NCBI RefSeq assembly: GCF_018704125.1
Contig: NZ_JAGTIS010000006.1
Span: 62,001 to 126,000 of the forward strand
DNA length: 64,000 bases
Source of the DNA: Metapseudomonas boanensis
GTDB lineage: Bacteria > Pseudomonadota > Gammaproteobacteria > Pseudomonadales > Pseudomonadaceae
Direction: 5' to 3'
The notes under the pieces were generated by a model. That model was not told the DNA's origin. It was given only the letters and a program-made list of their open reading frames with translations, and made no database searches. Of the stretch, positions 37,688-46,216 are shown one piece after another. A program made the position numbers and the translations under genes. How positions within the stretch are numbered: the first letter of the stretch is position 1; every line of letters starts with the position of its first letter.

Positions 37688-37873
37688 GACATCACCTCGT
37701 GCGTCGGGCTGAGATGGAAGTGCAGGAGACGGCCTTGCGGTCGTGACCGTATTAAGGCTAATCCGGTATTCGAGGGTGCTAGATAGATTATTTGGATTGG
37801 CTTGATTGAATTCCGCTATAAGCGGCGACGGATGGTTCGGCCCGGTCAACGAATTGTTGGCCGGGCACAGCCA

Positions 37874-37983
37874 AGGTTGGTGCTGGGCAGAGCGAAGGCC
37901 GGCAATGTAGGGCTTGCGTCACCCACTTCTGTTGAGCGTCCCTACCGTTCACACGTTGGGCTTCGCAAGCTCAGCACCAACCT
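37874..37983. repeat. Inverted pair of REP-like sequences
   Basis: AGGTTGGTGCTG (37874-37885) is exactly repeated in reverse complement at 37972-37983. The inner flanks also pair imperfectly (GCAGAGCGAAG against CTTCGCAAGCTC). This is the layout of a Pseudomonas REP doublet. The 340-bp interval 37688-38027 has no gene. Confidence 0.6.
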
Positions 37984-38027
37984 ACGTCAGGGCGCTACGT
38001 TGCAATCTTGCCGTGTCCACCGGGCTA

Positions 38028-38279
38028 TCAATGCACGTGCTGCGAGGCATCCCCGAACTGGCGATGGGCGGCGCTCAGGCGCTCCAGCTCGCGGCGCACC
38101 ATGTTGGCGAATTCGGGCGGCTTGAAGTGGTACAGCTCGTTGGCGACCCAGGCCAGCCAGCGCGCGCCCAGGGCTTCGCGCTGCTCCAACAGGCGCAGCG
38201 CTTCGGCGCGAGCCTGCTCGGCATGCTCCTGGTGGAACTGCCGGCGGCTCTTGGGCTCAGTTGGCTTGCAGGCCGACAT
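38028..38279 (-). CDS. Small conserved hypothetical protein overlapping yebC
   Basis: This 83-residue basic, helical protein reads [20 protein letters not shown], then [39 protein letters not shown] and [10 protein letters not shown] recall near-identical small proteins in other Pseudomonas genomes. Its start lies inside the last codons of the YebC-family gene, overlapping by 23 bp in another frame, which suggests translational coupling. No signal peptide. Function is unknown. Confidence 0.65.
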   Translation of the reverse strand: MSACKPTEPKSRRQFHQEHAEQARAEALRLLEQREALGARWLAWVANELYHFKPPEFANMVRRELERLSAAHRQFGDASQHVH

Positions 38280-38961
38280 AGATGTTCTGCACGTCATCGT
38301 GGCCATCCAGCGCTTCGAGGAAGGCTTCGACTTCCGCAAGCTCGGCGCCGGAGAGGCTGACCGGGTTCTTCGCCTTGTAGCCGAGGTTGGCCGACTGCAC
38401 GGTGAAGCCGAACTCCGGCAGCGCCTTGCACACGGCGTCGAGGTCGGTCGGCTCGGTGTAGAACAGCGCGCTGCCTTCCTCTCCGGCTTCGAAATCCTGG
38501 GCGCCGGCCTCGATGGCTGCGAGTTCCACATCAGCGTCCGCACCGGTCGGTTCGGCTTCGATCATGCCCAGGTGGTCGAAGTCCCACGACACCGAGCCGG
38601 AGGTGCCCAGCTGGCCCTTGCGGAACAGCACGCGGATTTCGGCAACGGTGCGGTTGAGGTTGTCGGTCAGGCACTCGACGATCACCGGCACGCGGTGCGG
38701 GGCAAAACCTTCATATAGGGTGCGCTCGTAGTTGACTACCTCGCCGGACAGCCCCGCGCCTTTCTTGATGGCGCGCTCCAAGGTGTCCTTTGGCATCGAG
38801 GCTTTCTTCGCCTGGTGCACGGCCAGGCGCAGCTTGGGGTTCATGTCAGGATCGGCGCCGTTACGCGCAGCAATCATGATTTCTTTCACCAGTTTGCCGA
38901 AGATTTTCCCTCTGGCATTGGCGGCTGCTTCTTTTGGTTTGGCTTTCCACTGGGCGCCCAT
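38257..38961 (-). CDS. YebC/PmpR-family DNA-binding regulatory protein
   Basis: This 234-residue protein shows the family pattern: [19 protein letters not shown] at the start, GGADPDMN-like [35 protein letters not shown], and [19 protein letters not shown]. Family members include transcription regulators and ribosome-stalling factors. The start differs from the common MAGHSKWxxI form (here GAQWKAK), marking it as the shorter paralogue group. It overlaps the small hypothetical gene at its 3' end. Confidence 0.85.
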   Translation of the reverse strand: MGAQWKAKPKEAAANARGKIFGKLVKEIMIAARNGADPDMNPKLRLAVHQAKKASMPKDTLERAIKKGAGLSGEVVNYERTLYEGFAPHRVPVIVECLTDNLNRTVAEIRVLFRKGQLGTSGSVSWDFDHLGMIEAEPTGADADVELAAIEAGAQDFEAGEEGSALFYTEPTDLDAVCKALPEFGFTVQSANLGYKAKNPVSLSGAELAEVEAFLEALDGHDDVQNIYVGLQAN

Positions 38962-39224
38962 GGCGGTTCACTCGCTGGTTGGGAATGGGGAGCGGGCTTC
39001 GCCCCGCTCGCAAATAGGTCGGGGATTCTACTGGGCGGGTGGGGGAGGCTGCCAGCCAGGGAAAGCGTAGGTCGTCGTCCAGACTCGAATCCTGGGATGG
39101 ATCGTCCGCAGAGTGCCCTGGAAGCGATCAAGTCCGACCGGGTCGTGTTTCAAGCCCTTTCAATCCTGGATCGATACTCGCCGGGACCGCCAGAGCCAAG
39201 CGCGGCCGAGCACTCCCGAGGCGC

Positions 39225-39477
39225 TCAGCCGCCATGGCGTCCGGCCTGCGCTTTGCCGATGACTTCCCGGATCCGCGACGCAATGTGGTCCACGTGGGTT
39301 TCGAGGGCAAAGTGACCGGTGTCCAGCAGTTCGACGACAGCGTTCGGGTTGTTGCGCTTGAACGCCTCGGCGCCCGGCGGGATGAAGAACGGGTCGTGTT
39401 TGCCCCAGATGATCAGCTATGGCATCTGCGTGTTGCGGAAGAAGGCCTGGAACTCTGGCTAGCGCGTCAGCAATAGC
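39225..39477 (-). pseudogene. Alpha/beta hydrolase C-terminal remnant
   Basis: The minus-strand frame reads FQAFFRNTQMP, stop, LIIWGKHDPFFIPPGAEAF, VVELLDTGHFALETHVDHIA and REVIGK. This holds the acid (Asp in GKHDPFF) and base (His in TGHFALE) of an alpha/beta hydrolase. The nucleophile region is missing and a TAG breaks the frame. It is a dead 3' end. Confidence 0.6.
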
Positions 39478-39480
39478 AGG

Positions 39481-39687
39481 TCACTCGGACGTTCGCTGTC
39501 GGTACTCGGTGGTGGTCATGCCGGCGTAGCCCCAGTTATCCGTGTCGACCTCCTCGATCACGATGTGGGTCAGGTCCGGGCGTTTGCCCAGCACGCGTTG
39601 CAGGGTGTCGGTGATCTCGCGGATCACTTGGGCCTTCTGCTCGCGGGTGACACCGTCGCGGGTGATGCGCACATTGACGAAAGGCAT
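39481..39687 (-). CDS. 4-oxalocrotonate tautomerase-family protein
   Basis: This 68-residue protein begins MPFVNVRITRDGVTREQKAQ. Removal of Met exposes Pro1, the catalytic base of this superfamily. The second half (VLGKRPDLTHIVIEEVDTDNWG) also matches the family. It probably isomerises a small keto acid or acts on a related compound. It lies 53 bp after the SDR gene on the same strand, and ATG 39687 is preceded by GGAGAA; both likely form one operon controlled by the divergent LysR. Confidence 0.85.
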   Translation of the reverse strand: MPFVNVRITRDGVTREQKAQVIREITDTLQRVLGKRPDLTHIVIEEVDTDNWGYAGMTTTEYRQRTSE

Positions 39688-39740
39688 GTTCGTTCTCCTT
39701 CAGGGGGTGGAACGGGAGGCGCGCTGGCCTCCCGTAAGGG

Positions 39741-40472
39741 TTACCACTTGCCGACGCTCATTCCGCCATCGACCGGCAGGACCGCGCCCGTGGTGAAGTC
39801 GGCATCGGACAAATAAAGCACGGCATCGGCGATTTCTTCGATACGACCCACGCGGCCGGCGGGTTGCAGACCATTGAGGAAGTCGCGCGCTGCCGGATCG
39901 TGCATGGGTGTATCGACGATCCCCGGCGCTACCGCGTTTACCTTGATGTTGAACGGCGACAGCTCCAGCGCCAGGGCGCGGGTCGCCTGGTTCAGACCGC
40001 CCTTGATCAGTACCTGCAGCGCGGCCGGCACGGCAAGGTTCGGCTGCAGCGCGATGCTGGCGGTGATGTTGATGATGTGCCCCTGACGCCGCTCGATCAT
40101 GTGGCGGGCGGCGGCCTGCGAGGCGTACACCACGCCCTTGAGGTTGGTCGCCAGCAGACTCTCCAGATCGTCGACGCTGTAGTCGATGAAGGGCTTGGGC
40201 AGGAAGAAACCTGCGTTGTTGACCAGCACATCGACCTTGCCGAAACGCTCGACGGCGCGTTCGATCAGCTCCACTGCGGTATCCGGTTGGGCGATGTCTC
40301 CGGCCACGTCGAGGAAGCGGTCGGCGCCGCCCAGCTGTTCGGCGGCTTCCGCCAGACGCTCGGCGGAGCGCGCATTGCCAACTACATTGAAGCCCTGAGC
40401 GAGATAGGCCTTGGCCAGGCCGAGACCAATGCCGCTAGAGGCGCCGGTGATGACGACGGTTCTGTTGTTCAT
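39741..40472 (-). CDS. SDR-family oxidoreductase with altered active site
   Basis: This 243-residue protein has the NAD(P) loop TGASSGIG near residue 9, NNAG near 87, a Ser in INITASIALQ and the C-terminal GGMSVGKW. The usual YxxxK motif is replaced: the Lys is in QVLIKGG, with Gln at the Tyr position. Related SDRs with ALxxLTKGG are known to me, so this may be a subfamily and not a mutation. ATG 40472 has an AGGACT site. It is divergent from a LysR gene. Confidence 0.85.
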   Translation of the reverse strand: MNNRTVVITGASSGIGLGLAKAYLAQGFNVVGNARSAERLAEAAEQLGGADRFLDVAGDIAQPDTAVELIERAVERFGKVDVLVNNAGFFLPKPFIDYSVDDLESLLATNLKGVVYASQAAARHMIERRQGHIINITASIALQPNLAVPAALQVLIKGGLNQATRALALELSPFNIKVNAVAPGIVDTPMHDPAARDFLNGLQPAGRVGRIEEIADAVLYLSDADFTTGAVLPVDGGMSVGKW

Positions 40473-40586
40473 GGCGATAGTCCTGTGCTGAAGATTGAGT
40501 GAATTGGGCAGCGGCGGGTCTCGCGCTGTTGGACAAGACTTTATTTGTGCGTCGGGTGCTGATAAATACGGCGCAAGGCACTTCAC

Positions 40587-40606
40587 TTGATACATGGTGT
40601 AATCAA
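40587..40606. promoter_or_regulatory. Probable LysR operator overlapping the lysR start region
   Basis: TTGAT-N10-ATCAA is a perfect 5-bp inverted repeat directly before the lysR start codon at 40609. It lies between the divergent SDR and lysR genes, so it could serve autoregulation. Confidence 0.45.
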
Positions 40607-40608
40607 TC

Positions 40609-41529
40609 ATGCGGCGCCAATTCGACGATGTGTTGCTGGGCAGCATTGAGCTGTTCTGCCTGGCGGCGGAGATCGGCAGCTTCACCGGCGCCGCCCTGGC
40701 CGCCGGGGTGACGCCTGCAGCGGTGAGCCGTTCGGTGTCACGGCTGGAGGAGCGTCTCGGGGCCCGGCTGTTTGTCCGCACCACGCGCAGTATTCGTCTG
40801 ACTGAAGGTGGGCGTGCCTATCACCAGCAGTGCCGCAGTGCGCTGAATCAGATGCTCGAAGCCGAGCGTGAGTTGATGGGCCAGCAGCAGGAACCTACCG
40901 GCACCCTGCGCATCAGCCTTCCCACCACCTACGGGCATTACCGCATCCTGCCGCTGTTGCCCGAGTTCCGGCGTCGCTGCCCGCAGGTGAAAGTGGATAT
41001 CAACCTGAGCAACCGCAACATCGACTTCGTCGACGAAGGCTACGACATGGCTATCCGCGTGCGTGCCCAACCGGATTCCGGGCTGATTGCACGGCAGCTG
41101 GAAGATGCCGCGCTGGTCGTGGTGGCAACGCCCGAATACCTGGCGAGTGCCGGCGTACCGCAGCACCTCGACGACTTGGCACGGCACGAATGCATCCAGT
41201 TCGAGCTACCCAGCAGTGGCCGGCGCATCTCCTGGCTGTTCACGGACAACGGGGCGCCTTGCGAAATCCTTGGCGAAGGAGCCTACGTTTGCTCGGACGA
41301 CGTGCTGGGTGGCGTGACGTTGGCCAAGTACGGTGCCGGTCTGTTCCAGACCTACCGCTTCATCGTCGAACGGGAACTGGCGGATGGCTCCTTGGTGGAG
41401 GTGCTGCAATCCTACGCAGGCCGCTCCCGGCCCTATACCTTGCTCTATCCCCACGGGCGCCATGTGCCGCTGCGCCTGCGCGCGTTCATCGAATTCCTGA
41501 TGGAAAAGCGCAAAGGCTGGGGGGCCTGA
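40609..41529 (+). CDS. LysR-family transcriptional regulator
   Basis: This 306-residue protein is of the DmlR/AaeR-like branch: helix-turn-helix GSFTGAALAAGVTPAAVSRSVSRLEERLGARLF, then TTRSIRLTEGG, and a ligand domain with TGTLRISLPTTYGHYRILPLLPEF. It is divergent from the SDR-tautomerase pair and an inverted repeat overlaps its start, so it likely regulates that pair. The inducer is unknown. Confidence 0.87.
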   Translation: MRRQFDDVLLGSIELFCLAAEIGSFTGAALAAGVTPAAVSRSVSRLEERLGARLFVRTTRSIRLTEGGRAYHQQCRSALNQMLEAERELMGQQQEPTGTLRISLPTTYGHYRILPLLPEFRRRCPQVKVDINLSNRNIDFVDEGYDMAIRVRAQPDSGLIARQLEDAALVVVATPEYLASAGVPQHLDDLARHECIQFELPSSGRRISWLFTDNGAPCEILGEGAYVCSDDVLGGVTLAKYGAGLFQTYRFIVERELADGSLVEVLQSYAGRSRPYTLLYPHGRHVPLRLRAFIEFLMEKRKGWGA

Positions 41530-41667
41530 AAGGTTCCAGCGCCAGCGGTTTTCCTGGGCAGCCGCCGCCGGACCACTATTATTCTATGGAGTGTTCGGGC
41601 GGGCCGACTTGCAAAGCCGCCTGTCGCGATTGCGCTCAATCAACCTGGCAACTCAGGAGATACGGCC

Positions 41668-42144
41668 ATGACCTTCAGGCTCAGCTCCACAGCGTTCGCT
41701 CACAACGAGGCGATCCCCGCCGTGCATAGCTGCGACGGTCGGAATATTTCACCTCCCCTGAGTTGGACGAAGCCGCCGGTCGGCACCAAGAGCCTGGTGC
41801 TGATAGTCGACGACCCGGACGCACCCGATCCCGCAAAGCCGAAAATGACCTGGGTCCACTGGCTGCTGTACAACCTGCCGCCAACCGCGGGCAGCCTGCC
41901 TGCGGCGGTGGCTGATGCAGACCTGCCGGTTGGCACCCTGCAGGGGCTCAATGACTGGCAGCGAACGGGCTACGGCGGTCCTTGCCCGCCGGTCGGCAAT
42001 CACCGCTACTTCCACAAGCTGTATGCCCTGGATAAGGTGCTCGCCGACCTGCGTCACCCAACCAAGGTGATGCTGGAACAGTCGATGAAGGGGCACATCC
42101 TGGCCCAGACGGATCTGGTCGGCCGTTACCAGCGACATCATTAG
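41668..42144 (+). CDS. YbhB/YbcL family Raf-kinase-inhibitor-like protein
   Basis: This 158-residue protein is of the bacterial PEBP family. It holds DGRNISPPLSW, VDDPDAPDP and GYGGPCPPVGNHRY, which form the anion-binding pocket. No signal peptide is visible, so it is cytosolic. Members are small ligand binders of unclear role. A GGAGATA site precedes ATG 41668. It stands alone between lysR and the convergent DUF2459 gene. Confidence 0.87.
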   Translation: MTFRLSSTAFAHNEAIPAVHSCDGRNISPPLSWTKPPVGTKSLVLIVDDPDAPDPAKPKMTWVHWLLYNLPPTAGSLPAAVADADLPVGTLQGLNDWQRTGYGGPCPPVGNHRYFHKLYALDKVLADLRHPTKVMLEQSMKGHILAQTDLVGRYQRHH

Positions 42145-42206
42145 GTGGCGGTCCGGCGTCGCCCGCTTTCAGACACTCCGAAGGGCCGCACGTCGGTCCT
42201 GCCTTG

Positions 42207-42911
42207 TCAGTGAGTGTCCGTGGGCTTCTCGAGCCCACAGGCGCCGCTCACCTCCGATGCCTGTTGCACTTGGGACATGACGCCCTTGGCCGTCAGCACT
42301 GGAGTCGATGACATGGGCACTCCGCTGATCGCCACCGACTCGGCGACCCAGGTATTGCAGTTGTTGAAGAGCGAGTAGCGGCCGCGAGCCTGGTAAAAGC
42401 GGCTGCTGCCATAAAGGCCCGGGCCTAGCATCTGCACAGCGCCTTCAGGGTTGCGTGCGAAGCTCGCCGCGAGATGGGCCAGCAAGCGTTGATAGCCATC
42501 CTGGCTGACCGCCAGCGCGACCACACTGCCGCTCGGGAAGTAGCCGCCTGGTTCGCCTGGCACCTGAACCAGATGCAGTACGCTGCCGCCCGACCAGGAC
42601 ACGGCGCTCAGCGCCTGAGCCACGCCAGCCTGCGGAGCCCGGTAGAAGCCTTCATCGCCCCACCCCAGCTCAATGAAATCGTCGCCGCTGAAGTCCTTGC
42701 CAAGTTCAGGCAACTGGCGAATCAAGTCGTGAGTGGCGACCACTATCCCGGTATGCCAGCCGTGATTCACCACATGGAAGGTCCGCGTCAGCTCGCAGCT
42801 CTCGGAGGACGATGCCTTGCCCGGTTGCGTGGCGGTGCAGCCGAACAGCAGGAGAAGCAGTGACAGGGCGATCAGCACGGGCACGATTTGCAGGCTCGGT
42901 GGGCGAGTCAC
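42207..42911 (-). CDS. DUF2459 (TIGR02117) putative lipoprotein
   Basis: This 234-residue protein starts with a lipoprotein signal peptide; LLLLLFGCTA gives the lipobox Cys near residue 25. The mature part carries VNHGWHTGIVV, FIELGWGDEGFY and NNCNTW, hallmarks of TIGR02117 as I know it. The Cys in NNCNTW and the His in NHGWHTG could form a Cys-His site like a papain-type fold, but activity is unproven. It probably sits in the outer membrane. Confidence 0.8.
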   Translation of the reverse strand: MTRPPSLQIVPVLIALSLLLLLFGCTATQPGKASSSESCELTRTFHVVNHGWHTGIVVATHDLIRQLPELGKDFSGDDFIELGWGDEGFYRAPQAGVAQALSAVSWSGGSVLHLVQVPGEPGGYFPSGSVVALAVSQDGYQRLLAHLAASFARNPEGAVQMLGPGLYGSSRFYQARGRYSLFNNCNTWVAESVAISGVPMSSTPVLTAKGVMSQVQQASEVSGACGLEKPTDTH

Positions 42912-43071
42912 TCAAACATAAACCACTTCGGCGTCCGCGCAGTTGTCGATCACCTGCTGGAAAGCGAAGCCTACCTGCCGGGCCAACGTCGCCTTTGGTC
43001 GACACTTAGCAAATCCGAGTCAGGTTCTAAGCTGGAAGGACATACCCGTCCCCCTCGAAGGCTCCTCACCG

Positions 43072-43740
43072 ATGCTGAAAATCCAGGGTTTATGCAAGAG
43101 CTACCCGACGCCCCAAGGGCCGCTGGCAGTGCTACGGGGCATCGACCTCGAACTGGAGAGGGGCCACAGCCTGGCGCTGATGGGTGAGTCCGGCAGCGGC
43201 AAGAGCACCTTGCTGCACCTGGTCGCCGGGCTCGATCGATTCGACGCCGGCAGCATCTGCATTGGCGGACGCGAATTGGCCGCGCTTGATGAGCGCCAGT
43301 TGGCGGCCTGGCGACGTACGGGGATCGGCCTGGTGTTCCAACAGTTCAACTTGATTCCCAGCCTGCGCATCGAAGACAACCTGGCTTTCCAGGCGCGCCT
43401 GGCTGGCCGCGATGATCCGAGCTGGCAGGCTGAACTGGTCCAGCGGCTGGGCCTCGGCGATCTACTCGAGCGCTATCCCGAGCAACTTTCCTGCGGGCAG
43501 CAGCAACGGGTGGCCCTGGGACGCGCATTGGCGGCCAGGCCGCCCCTGCTCTTGGCCGACGAACCCACCGGCAGCCTCGACGAGGCCACCAGCGACGAGG
43601 TGCTGGGGCTGCTGCTGGAACTGCTCGCCGGCAGTGCGACCAGCCTGCTGATGGTGACCCATAGCCCGCGCATGGCCGCGCACCTGGAACGGCAGGTGAC
43701 CTTGCACGACGGCCATCTTCTGGAGCGGGGCGAGGCCTGA
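43072..43740 (+). CDS. ABC transporter ATP-binding protein (LolD/AttE-like)
   Basis: This 222-residue protein has Walker A GESGSGKST, the Q-loop VFQQFNLIPSL, a signature LSCGQQQR and Walker B LLLADEP with switch His in MVTHS. The signature has Cys instead of the second Gly (LSGGQ). It is of the MacB/LolD class, which powers mechanotransmission, not bulk transport. I chose ATG 43072 (MLKIQGLCKSY). It ends one base before the FtsX-like permease start, in an operon with an AttH-type lipoprotein. Confidence 0.88.
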   Translation: MLKIQGLCKSYPTPQGPLAVLRGIDLELERGHSLALMGESGSGKSTLLHLVAGLDRFDAGSICIGGRELAALDERQLAAWRRTGIGLVFQQFNLIPSLRIEDNLAFQARLAGRDDPSWQAELVQRLGLGDLLERYPEQLSCGQQQRVALGRALAARPPLLLADEPTGSLDEATSDEVLGLLLELLAGSATSLLMVTHSPRMAAHLERQVTLHDGHLLERGEA

Positions 43741-43741
43741 C

Positions 43742-46216
43742 ATGCGGGTGTTCTATTGGACGCTGCGCAGCTTGCTCAGCCATTGGCGCCGGCACCCCGT
43801 GCAGTTCTTCAGTGTGCTGACCGGCCTCTGGCTGGCCACCAGCCTGTGGACCGGTGTGCAGGCGCTGAACAGCCAGGCGCGGGAAAGCTACGCCAGGGCG
43901 AGTCAGTTGTTCGGAGATGAGCAATATCTGCTTGGCGCTAGCAACGGTGGATTGATTGCCCAGCGCACCTTCATCGAGTTGCGCCAGGCCGGCTGGCCGG
44001 TATCGCCGATTCTGCAGAGCCGGCTGCGGTTGCAAGGGCAGGGTGACCAACGCCTGCAACTCATCGGCATCGAACCCCTGACCTTGCCGACCGGTACCGC
44101 GCTAGCCGGGCAAGCGCTCGATACGCTGGACCTTGCAGCCTTCCTCGGCCAGCCGGGACGTACCTGGATCGCCGCCGACACCTTGGCGGACCTGGGGCTG
44201 GTCGCCGGTGCGCGGCCGCTGAGCGAGTCCGGGCAGGCCTTGCCGCCGCTGGAGGTGCACCCTCAAGTGGCGCCTGGCGTGTTGGTGGTGGACATCGGCG
44301 TTGCCCAGCGGCTGCTCGATGCCCCGGAAAAGCTCTCATCGCTGCTGCTGACCGGCGAATTCGTCCGCAGCGCCCCGCGCCTGCCGCCACATCTGGCCGA
44401 ACACCTCGTACTCACCCGGCGTGACGAGGCCGCCGATCTGGGCAGGCTCACCGAGAGTTTTCATCTCAACCTCACCGCCCTCGGCCTGCTGGCCTTTGTC
44501 GTGGGGTTGTTCATCGTGCATGCCGCCGTTGGCTTGGCCCTGGAGCAGCGACGCGCTTTGTTGCGTACGTTGCGTGCCTGTGGAGTGAGCCTGCGCCTGC
44601 TGCTCGGCGCCCTGGCGCTGGAGCTCGGTGCACTGGCCTTGCTCGGCGGCCTGGCTGGCGTGCTCAGCGGTTACGGGTTGGCCAGCCTGCTCCTGCCCGA
44701 TGTGGTGGCCAGTCTGCGGGGACTGTATGGCGCAGAGGTGGCCGGCCAGCTCAGCCTCGGCCCGTATTGGTGGCTGGGCGGGGTGGCCATCAGCCTGCTG
44801 GGCGCTTCGCTCGCTGGAGTCAGCAGCCTGGTCCGGGCCGCACGGCTGCCGCTGCTGGCCTTGGCCCAGCCCGAGGCGTGGCATCGTGCCCAGGCCCTCT
44901 GGCTGCGTCGCGAGGCCCTGCTGGCCGGGGCGCTCAGCGTGCTGGCAGTGATCGCGCTCGGCGCAGGCGACAGCCTGATCGCCGGGTTAGTCCTGCTCGC
45001 CGCCATACTGCTGGCTACTGCCCTGTGTTTACCGTTGTGCCTGAACCTGCTGCTGGAAGCTCTTTTACCGTGCTGCCGTGGGCCGCTGGCGCAATGGTTC
45101 ATTGCCGACAGCCGGCAGCAACTGCCCGGCCTGACGTTGGCGCTGATGGCCTTGCTGCTGGCGCTGGCGGCGAATATCGGCGTCGGCAGCATGACCGAGG
45201 GGTTTCGCAAGACCTTTAGCGGCTGGCTCGACCAGCGCCTGTTCGCTGAGATCTACCTGACCCCTCGCGACGCTGAGCAGGCGGCTGCGATTGGTGACTG
45301 GCTGAGCCGTCAGCCGCAGATTCGCGCGGTACTGCCGAGCTGGCGACTCGACCTGCGGTTGGAGGGGTGGCCAGCACAGCTCAGCGGCATACTCGACCAC
45401 CCGATTTACCGCGACCGCTGGCCATTGCTGAGCGCCAGCCCCGATGCCTGGGACCGGTTGGCCCGGCAGGAGGCCCTGATGCTCAGCGAACAACTGGCGC
45501 GCCGCCTCAACCTGCATCTGGGCGAGCGCGTGAGCCTGGCTACCCCCCAGGGTGAATGGGCACTGGAGGTCGCTGGCATTTATGCCGATTACGGCAACCC
45601 GAAGGGCCATCTGCTGGTCAATGCGCAGGGCCTGCTGCGTCACTGGCCGGGGCTCGGCCCGCGTAGTTACAGCCTGCACCTGCCAGCCGCGGAGGTGCCT
45701 GCGCTGATGCAGGCCTTGCAGATGAAGTTCGGCCTGGACAGAAGCCGGCTCATTGACCAGAGCGAACTCAAGGCGTGGTCGACCCGGGTCTTCGAGCGCA
45801 CCTTCGCCGCGACCGCCGCCCTGAACAGCCTGACCCTTGGGGTTGCCGGTCTGGCGCTGTTCATCAGTCTGCTGACCCTCGGTCAGGCACGCCTCAACCA
45901 ACTTGCACCGCTCTGGGCGCTGGGAGTAGGGCGGCGGCAGCTGGCGATGCTCAGCCTCGGCCAGACCCTGCTGCTGGCTCTGCTAACGCTGCTGCTCGCG
46001 GTTCCGCTGGGGCTGCTCCTGGCCTGGTGCCTGGTGGCGGTGATCAACGTGCGGGCATTCGGCTGGCGTCTGCCATTGCATATCTTTCCCTGGCAGCTGC
46101 TGCAGCTGTCGGGCATGGCCCTGCTCGCCACGCTGCTGGCGGCTGCCTGGCCACTGTGGAAACTCGGCCGCTGCACCCCGGCCGAGTTGTTGAGGACCTT
46201 TACCCATGAGCCCTAG
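43742..46216 (+). CDS. ABC transporter permease, FtsX/LolE-like (fused AttF/AttG type)
   Basis: This 824-residue membrane protein has an N-terminal helix, a large periplasmic domain, then membrane helices near residues 245-430, a second periplasmic domain, and final helices near 700-800. It looks like two FtsX-type permeases joined in one chain. Such proteins couple ATP hydrolysis to movements in the periplasm, often for lipoproteins or peptides. It starts one base after the ATPase stop and overlaps the AttH-like gene by 11 bp, so all three are translationally coupled. Confidence 0.85.
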   Translation: MRVFYWTLRSLLSHWRRHPVQFFSVLTGLWLATSLWTGVQALNSQARESYARASQLFGDEQYLLGASNGGLIAQRTFIELRQAGWPVSPILQSRLRLQGQGDQRLQLIGIEPLTLPTGTALAGQALDTLDLAAFLGQPGRTWIAADTLADLGLVAGARPLSESGQALPPLEVHPQVAPGVLVVDIGVAQRLLDAPEKLSSLLLTGEFVRSAPRLPPHLAEHLVLTRRDEAADLGRLTESFHLNLTALGLLAFVVGLFIVHAAVGLALEQRRALLRTLRACGVSLRLLLGALALELGALALLGGLAGVLSGYGLASLLLPDVVASLRGLYGAEVAGQLSLGPYWWLGGVAISLLGASLAGVSSLVRAARLPLLALAQPEAWHRAQALWLRREALLAGALSVLAVIALGAGDSLIAGLVLLAAILLATALCLPLCLNLLLEALLPCCRGPLAQWFIADSRQQLPGLTLALMALLLALAANIGVGSMTEGFRKTFSGWLDQRLFAEIYLTPRDAEQAAAIGDWLSRQPQIRAVLPSWRLDLRLEGWPAQLSGILDHPIYRDRWPLLSASPDAWDRLARQEALMLSEQLARRLNLHLGERVSLATPQGEWALEVAGIYADYGNPKGHLLVNAQGLLRHWPGLGPRSYSLHLPAAEVPALMQALQMKFGLDRSRLIDQSELKAWSTRVFERTFAATAALNSLTLGVAGLALFISLLTLGQARLNQLAPLWALGVGRRQLAMLSLGQTLLLALLTLLLAVPLGLLLAWCLVAVINVRAFGWRLPLHIFPWQLLQLSGMALLATLLAAAWPLWKLGRCTPAELLRTFTHEP

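Noticed and set aside
39079..39095. T-loop-like ACTCGAATCC, possible tRNA
   Set aside because: No acceptor stem, anticodon arm or D arm can be formed around it on either strand.
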